This document shows, in pieces, positions 19,170 through 24,328 of a stretch of 24,328 nt of DNA (the stretch's first letter is position 1; each line of letters opens with the position of its first letter). The DNA is from Bilabrum cf. latius. Lineage: Eukaryota > Bigyra: Bicosoecida > Bigyra > Bicosoecida. Position numbers and translations under genes: made by a program. A model generated the notes under the pieces. The model worked only from the letters and a program-made list of their open reading frames with translations. It ran no database searches and was not told the origin of the DNA. The DNA lies in NCBI GenBank assembly GCA_965178125.1, contig CBCXTV010000041.1, positions 1-24,328 of the forward strand. The letters are read 5' to 3'.

Positions 19170-19967
19170 CTTGGCTGTTAGAGGCAGATGCGCCGCCTCG
19201 CTCGCCGGTGCCCGCATAGGCAAGGCCGCCTACAGGGCGACAAGAGGCGTGCGCAAGGCCGTGGTCTCTTCGATTGGCCCTTCGGCCCGATGCCCCTTGC
19301 GCCCTACTCGGAAGTTCGGTCCTCCTTCGGCCGTCAAGCCCTTTGGCCCACGACGCACGAGTGCTCCCGGCCCCTTGGCTGCGCCCGGGGCCAACATGGA
19401 CCCAAATTCGACAGGATGCTTGCAGCACCCGGTATGGCTAATTGTTGGTCCCACATGCGATGGTTGCGCCGACAAGTTGGCGCGGCCTCGGGGTCGCATG
19501 CGTGCCGAGCGCATTCCGCGAACAGCCATCGAGTGCGGCGTCGCTTGGGGTTGCGGCGCGACTTCAAAATCGCCTCTCGCTTCGCTTGCCTTCGTCTTTA
19601 ACGGCGGCCATTGCGGGATTGTCCATCAAAGTGCATCGTTATGACGGTTTTTTGCAGACCGGAGCATCACCCATGTCCCGCTAGGAATCGCATAAATAGC
19701 CCTCAGGGACTTGGTGGCACGAAATTTCGCCAGGAAATCCCCCGCGCTCCGAGCGCTCCCCGGGCACCCTCAGAATTCTGGGATCCTCGCCCGGAGAAGG
19801 GTGCGCTCTTGAGTCGGGGGGTGGTCGATGACGCGAAACCGGGGGGGGGTGGGGGGGGGGGGGCAAAACCAATTGAGGGGAATGAGTTGTTCGGGCGGCG
19901 TGCGTTGAATCTCTTGCGAGGTTGGCGAATGGGCGAGCATGGCCGGGCTTCAGCTCGGTCGCGCATC
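19170..19967. other. Region without a recognised gene
   Basis: Overlapping open frames on both strands (up to about 157 codons at 19171-19644) show no motif I know. A G-run (19842-19862, interrupted by a T) ends the region. Confidence 0.45.
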
Positions 19968-19974
19968 CATGTTG

Positions 19975-20210
19975 TGGCTTCAGTTGTTTTGCGTGGTCGT
20001 GGCGGGCGGGGGCGGGGAGCGCAAGGCTCTGAAGAAGAGCCCGGCGGGTGCAGAGGGCGGGTGATTCCGGTAAGAGGCTCTGAAGAAGAGCCCGGCGGGC
20101 GCAGAGGGCGGGGTGATTCGGATAAGGGGCTCTGAAGAAGAGCCCGGCGGGCGCAGAGGGCGGGATGATTCGAGAGCCCGGCAGGTTTGTGTTCAGAGAA
20201 GAGCCCTGAG
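19975..20210. repeat. Composite 51-bp tandem repeat containing the GGCTCTGAAGAAGAGCC hairpin
   Basis: Hairpin copies start at 20025, 20076 and 20128 (51 and 52 bp apart). Each is followed by CGGCGGG(C/T)GCAGAGGGCGGG and a GTGATTC(C/G)GGTAAG-type segment. The leader (GTGGTCGTGGCGGGCGGGGG at about 20004) is shared with 15019-15040. A broken copy follows at 20167-20208. Confidence 0.88.
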
Positions 20211-20326
20211 GATGCATTTTCGTGGTCAAGGACGTGCCGCCGTTGCTCCCGGTGGTGGTTCAGGGTGGTTGAGGAGGATGTGCCCAAGGGCTCCAAGATT
20301 CGAGAGCCCGGCAGGTTTGTGCTCAG
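20167..20326. repeat. 30-bp direct repeat pair, 130 bp apart
   Basis: GATTCGAGAGCCCGGCAGGT followed by TTGTGTTCAG (20167-20196) recurs with one change at 20297-20326. Between them lie two broken copies of the protease segment that reads FRVVEEDVP / KDVPPLLPV. Confidence 0.85.
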
Positions 20327-20417
20327 TTCTCGGCGCTTGGGTGCCCACCATGGCGTCGGAGATGGATGCAAGCAGGCGCCGGCGCGTCGGCGTCGACGTG
20401 TCGTCGTTCGCTATGGC

Positions 20418-21174
20418 ATGGTCATCATGCCCGGCGAGGCGCTCGTTGACACAGGGGCGCAGGAAGCAATCATCGGAGAGCGCTACTTGGCCGCGTTGGA
20501 GCGCATGTTGTGGGAGCGCTACCGCTTGTCCGTCGCCCATGACCCCGGCGACCCCCGGTGACGCCGACGCTGAGGCCCCGACCGGCATCGGCAGCGAGGC
20601 GACGCTCGTCGGGCCCGGGCGTGTGCAGGTTCCGGCAGCCCTTGGGCGCGCGATCGGGGTCATCCACTTCAGGGTGGTTGAGGAGGATGTGCCGCCGCTG
20701 CTCCCGGTGTCGCTGTCCCGTGCGCTTCGCACGCAAGGGGGCTTGGACAAACATGGCGATGCGATCTGCGTCTTCCATGCGACCGGCCAGTCCATGAGGG
20801 CGCGCGCCGCCCCTTCGGGCCACTTGGCGATCAGCATGACTGAGTACGCCGACGCCGGTTCAATCCCGCCTGTGAGTGACATGCCGGACATGAAGAACGC
20901 GATTCTCCGTGAGGGCGCGCGCGTTTACCCAACGAAGGTGGCAGGAGATGGCGGATGTCCTTGGACTTGGGCAGTCCTGACGGTGCGGGCTACAAATGCG
21001 CGCGCGATGCTTGTCCATTCCGGTCAGGTCGGTCGTGGGGTTGTGGTTCATAGCCGGGCATGCGGACAGGCTCGCTACAAGTGTGCATGCGGACAGGCTC
21101 GCGATAAAAGGGGGACGGATACATGTAGAAAGGGAGGCGGAATATACGTAGAAAGGGGGGGCGGATATATGTAG
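20418..21174 (+). pseudogene. Retroelement-type aspartic protease fragment (DTG), frame broken
   Basis: The frame from ATG 20418 reads MVIMPGEALVDTGAQEAIIG. Asp-Thr-Gly (20448-20456) followed by Ala and, after a few residues, Ile-Ile-Gly is the catalytic loop of retropepsin-like proteases. After a one-base break near 20556-20566 the sequence continues in another frame with VIHFRVVEEDVPPLLPVSLS, then ICVFHATGQSM and PSGHLAISMTEYADAG. I recall this order from Copia-like polyproteins of dinoflagellates. No gag, integrase, reverse transcriptase or RNase H motif is seen nearby, so this is a detached domain or remnant. The frame then runs into the 22-bp array and stops at 21172-21174; the residues after about 20880 are not supported as protease. 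Pieces of the same module lie upstream (20214-20285). Confidence 0.6.
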
Positions 21175-21520
21175 AAAGGGGGGCGGATATATGTAGAAAG
21201 GGGGGCGGATAACTGTAGAAAGGGGGGCGGATAGTTGTAGAAAGGGGGGCGGATAACTGTAGAAAGGGGGGCGGATAACTGTAGAAAGGGGGGCGGATAA
21301 CTGTAGAAAGGGGGGCGGATAACTGTAGAAAGGGGGGCGGATAACTGTAGAAAGGGGGGCGGATAACTGTAGAAGGGGGGGGGGGGGGGGCGGATAACTG
21401 TAGAAAGGGGGGGCGGATAACTGTAGAAAGGGGGGCGGATAACTGTAGAAAGGGGGGCGGATAACTGTAGAAAGGGGGGCGGATAACTGTAGAGAGGTGG
21501 GCGGATACATGTAGAAATTG
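21110..21520. repeat. 22-bp G-rich tandem array GGATAACTGTAGAAAGGGGGGC
   Basis: About 18 copies at a 22-bp spacing (GGAT anchors at 21207, 21229, 21251, 21273 and on). The left copies have ATATATGTAG or ATACATGTAG in place of ATAACTGTAG. An expanded G run (about 21373-21390) interrupts the array. The repeated G6 runs can form G-quadruplexes on the plus strand. Confidence 0.93.
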
Positions 21521-21660
21521 GTTGGGGGGCCGTGTGGAAATCCGTTTTGCGGCCGCGGGGCTAACTGTAGAAACCCGTTTTGGCGGCCGGGGGATAACTG
21601 TAGAAACCCGTTTTGGGGACCGGGGGATAACTGTAGAAACTCATTTTTGGGCCTTTTTTC
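21521..21660. repeat. 33-bp tandem repeat sharing the GGATAACTGTAGAAA core
   Basis: AACTGTAGAAAC recurs at 21563, 21596 and 21629 (33 bp apart), each followed by CCGTTTTGG or a variant and a G-rich spacer. The core is the same as that of the adjacent 22-bp array, so one array derives from the other by change of spacer. Confidence 0.85.
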
Positions 21661-21684
21661 AGCCCAAAAGAGCTTGTATAGAGG

Positions 21685-22065
21685 TTCCCCCCAAACCCCC
21701 AACCCGCAACCCAGGCACGCCCACGACACCCACACCCACACCCAGCGTAGCCGAAACCCACCCCAACCCCTATCCCTGCCCACCCCGCGGCCGCGCCCAC
21801 CTCCTCCTCTCCCCCTCGTTTGCCCACCCCTAGCACCCCAACCCACCACCACCACCACAACCACCACCTCCGAGCATCGACGCCCACCTCTACCATCCCA
21901 CCCGGCCCCGCTCGCCACTTGAACCCCCCCCCCCCCCCCCCCCCCCTCCCCACACCACCCCCACCACCCACCCACCGACCCGTTCACCCACCCAACCACC
22001 CACCCACTACACCCCCCGCCCAGCCGCCCACCCCCCCCCCCCCCCCCCCCCCCCACGCACACACA
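21685..22065. repeat. C-rich low-complexity tract (CCCACC / poly-C)
   Basis: Almost 400 bases of C with A, including long C runs at about 21926-21946 and 22030-22052. The plus strand switches from G-rich (the 22-bp array) to C-rich here. Pro-rich frames through it are artefacts. Confidence 0.9.
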
Positions 22066-22556
22066 TGCGCAAGGGTAGCTCTGCTATCGGCCAAGATCTG
22101 CAATCGCGAGCCGCCCCGTTTGGCCACTCGGGTGTGTCGGGCCTAGCCGTCAGGACTTCGGCCTGTAGTGTTCCCGCTCAGGGTCTGGCGCCGCCTCTGC
22201 GCCGGTCGGACCCGCCGGTCGGCACCCCAAATGAAATTCGCCGCCCTCGGACTCACCCCGTCCGACATTTTTACACATGGCGCAGCAAGGTGGGCGCCGG
22301 CTCAACGGCGGACCCCGGGAAACGGCCGGCATGATGGTTCAAACGGAAAAAATGGGCAGACTTCGCCCTTTGGCCAGAGGCGGCAGTACGCCTCATTTTT
22401 GCACATGTTCGGCGGGCCTCGTGCCCGGGCACGCCCGGCATGGTGGTTCAAGCGGGGAAAATTGGGCAATCTTGTTGCCTGCCCGCCCGCCCCGCCCGTC
22501 CGCCCGCCCGCCCGCCCGCCCACCCACCCACCTAGTTCGGTCAATGCGAGATCATG
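22066..22556. other. Region without a recognised gene; imperfect duplication and CCCG tract
   Basis: Two diverged copies of a segment ending GGCATGATGGTTCAAACGG (about 22263-22360) and GGCATGGTGGTTCAAGCGG (about 22393-22465) are seen, then a CCCGCCCG/CCCACCCA tract (about 22480-22532). No gene is supported. Confidence 0.55.
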
Positions 22557-22577
22557 CACTGTAGGAGACAGTCCTAC
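22557..22577. repeat. Candidate CACTA-type element terminus with hairpin
   Basis: CACTG at 22557-22561 leads into a perfect 6-bp inverted repeat GTAGGA GACAG TCCTAC (22561-22577). It lies at the 3' end of the minus-strand transposase-like gene, whose stop codon (22574-22576) is inside the hairpin. CACTA-family elements begin with CACTA or CACTG. The matching right end would lie outside the window. Confidence 0.4.
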
Positions 22578-24328
22578 TTAAAAACGCCATCGCCCCGCGG
22601 CTGCGCCAAGCAGACATACGCCATCCTGCAAATCAGGGTGGCTTCGAAGTTCGCCTGAGATGCGTTCCGGCACGCCCTTTTACAAGATTTGTTCAAGGAC
22701 TCGTCTAGCCAGTTGCTGTACAAAGAAGCGGAGCCCATGACGGGCAAGCGATGCAAAAGGTGTGCGAGGAGGTGGAGCTTGGGAGTCCTCCCGATGCCGG
22801 CTGCCGTCGTCAGTAGAAGGTACCGTTTGTACGCATCGGCGGCGTCCTTGCGGGCAGATGTTCGCTCCCCCATCGGGGGGTTGGGTGGGCAACCAAGGCG
22901 ACAATCACAGGGCACAGCGGCCAGTGGGCTTCCGGGCTTGGATTTCCCGGCAGCGCCGGCCCAGCTCGGCGCTGCATGCCTCTCCTGGCGCGGAAATTAA
23001 CGAGAAACGCTCCCAGCGCGGATTTGTACGAGAACTGGCCAGCTCTTGGCGCGGATCGCTTGGGCGTTGTCGCCTTGGCCCCGCCCCGGATACCAATGGA
23101 TTTTTTGGGCGCTTGTCCTGAACTTCGGCCGGCGTCGGAATCGACCGCTTCGGCCTCATCGTATCATGGATACGGATCAGCAATTCACCGGCCTCCCGGA
23201 GGTTGGCGGCCCGAGGCGGTAGAGCGTGCTTCGAAAGGGCATCCACGAGGTACAAGAGGAATGACCATGTCTCAGCGCCGGAGAGTTTGAGCGAGGGGTG
23301 TTCGCGGGAGCCGAACATCTTCGTGGTCAAATCGTGCACCCTCGTCAAGGACTCCTCGGGACGCGCCGCTTTCCTTGACCTGTACCACGCCTGGAGGTCT
23401 TGCCGCATGCATGCTACGCTCAACTGCATCGCTTCGTCCGCCGTCGCCGCACTCGCCGCCCACACTCTGTTCTCCAAGAGGAACCACACAACGGCCTTGA
23501 CCCATGCGGCATACACCCCCAGATTCAGCGTGTGCAGTTCGTCGACCGTGACGGTGTCGGGTAGTGTGATTCCGATCGCGGCATCGAACAGCGGACAGCG
23601 GTGGCGGCACACCGATTCTTCAGACGGCCTCCAAAAAGTGACATGCGCTGGAAACTTGCTCACCGACTCAAGCAAAGCGATGTCCGGAAGCGACTCCGAC
23701 GGCTCAACACGATCCCCGAAAACCAGACCCAACTCGGGGAAATCCGCCGAGAGGGCCAGCCCATGGGAACCTTGTTGACGCTTATCGTAGCGGAGTAAAG
23801 CCCAAAGTTGTCCGAGTTGCCTCGCGCTTCGGATGGTGACTTTTCCGCTCACAACGGTCGCAGGCTCGGAGGTAGTCGTCGTGGGTATTGACCGTGTGGG
23901 GAAAAGACACCGGGCTCATGCCGCGAAGGTCGTAGAGCCGATCACGAGAGCAAGAGCAGAAGAGGCAGGGCCGATCAGTCGAGTTCCACGCTGTGAAGCC
24001 AAAACGTCCCTGTGTACTCTGCCCAGTCCCCCTTTGATGTAAAGGAGACAGCAACGGGCAGACAGGGGCGTGGCGCTGCGACCTGCCCTCATCTCCTCGC
24101 CCTCGGCCCAAGGCTGTCCGTCGTGGCGTCGTGTTGGGTTGCTTGCCCTGGGGCCATTGCGGCGAAACTCCACTTGAGCATACGGAAGACGGGATCGAGC
24201 GAACACCAACCCCGACAACCGCATCTGCACAAAGTGCGTTTACGAAGCGCCGCAAGGAAAAGTCTCGTGCCGGTCACCAGGTTGGTGATCCAGACCCCCA
24301 ACACCGAATCGGTGTGGGAGTAAGGAAC
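22574..24328 (-). CDS. CACTA/TNP2-like transposase-type protein, partial at 5' end, four frame breaks
   Basis: Read on the minus strand from the window edge. Motifs in order: LCRCGCRGWC (about 24229-24200), RHDGQPW, LLYIKGDWAEY (about 24040-24014), a Cys pair CLFC (23967-23956) with a second CDRC (about 23866-23855), a YDKRQQG segment, RHRCPLFDAAIG, DELHTLNLGV (about 23540), the stretch KLHLLAHLLHRLPVMGSASL and WLDESLNKS (about 22700). The D-x-LH-x2-LGV, then LHLLAH and a late Glu, resembles the DDE core of TNP2/Plavaka-type transposases; this is inference. I recall many copies in dinoflagellate genomes. One-base breaks fall at about 24130-24155, at C5 24028-24032, A4 24001-24004 and T4 23841-23844. 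A probable intron is 22847-23117. The gene is probably a non-autonomous or decaying copy unless the breaks are sequencing errors. The N-terminus is beyond the window. Confidence 0.65.
22847..23117 (-). other. Probable intron in the transposase-like gene (GA-AG, 271 bp)
   Basis: On the minus strand TTCAG|GACAAG ends one coding segment and CGCAAG|GACGCC begins the next. AGGAC is present at both ends. Splicing joins PTPAEVQ to DAADAYKRYLLLT at phase 0. A GT donor (GTATCC near 23094) is an alternative, but its matching acceptor is unclear. Confidence 0.45.

Noticed and set aside
21110-21520. Telomere-like repeat
   Set aside because: The 22-bp unit does not match TTTAGGG or related telomere units and lies inside the contig.
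1-24328. Spliced-leader gene, tRNA, rRNA or snRNA
   Set aside because: I looked for the dinoflagellate leader core TTTTGGCTCAAG and for tRNA or rRNA landmarks by eye and saw none; a covariance search would be needed to exclude them fully.

Overview
This window looks like nuclear DNA of a dinoflagellate, possibly a Prorocentrum-like species. The species guess is from memory of similar predicted proteins and is unverified. The reasons are: GC-rich coding sequence with split genes; introns with GT, GC and GA donors; genes mostly pointing the same way; very many short tandem repeats; and protein families (a LGVFWP-type helical protein, an RDRAK...KKTEIVN-type protein, and a GDWAE/CRCGCRGWC transposase-like protein) that I recall only from dinoflagellate gene sets. 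No rRNA, tRNA, CRISPR array or bacterial operon was seen.

Layout. Bases 1-5850 hold a diverged pair of 11-bp repeat arrays (forward then reversed), a probable Pro-rich basic protein (about 2697-3461), a cluster of hairpin repeats (4239-4310), a 139-bp tandem duplication (4659-4936) and a large forward 11-bp array (5080-5850). Bases 5870-6430 are an AT-rich 62-bp repeat zone, followed by a reversed 11-bp array. A Met-Pro-Met-Gln-Gln repeat protein with a zinc ribbon (6845-8725) runs into a third forward array (8703-9260). Nine hairpin repeats (9853-10225) lie upstream of a clean four-exon gene (10399-12717), followed by a third reversed array (12990-13622). An acidic repeat protein (13858-14829) and a large multi-exon helical protein (15762-19169) complete a block of plus-strand genes. 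From 19970 the sequence is mobile-element-like: composite hairpin repeats, a decayed DTG aspartic protease of retroelement type (20418-21174), a 22-bp G-rich array, long C-rich tracts and, on the minus strand, a CACTA/TNP2-like transposase gene that runs off the right edge.

Two patterns stand out. First, every forward 11-bp array is followed by a reversed one (three pairs of three), as in foldback elements or as gene-flanking units. Second, several introns are bounded by 7-9 bp direct repeats and have non-GT donors, as expected for introns inserted like transposons. Thirteen one-base frame breaks across five loci suggest either uncorrected long-read indels or decaying genes; the four-exon gene has none. 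Functions are mostly unknown, so no joint pathway can be claimed for these genes.
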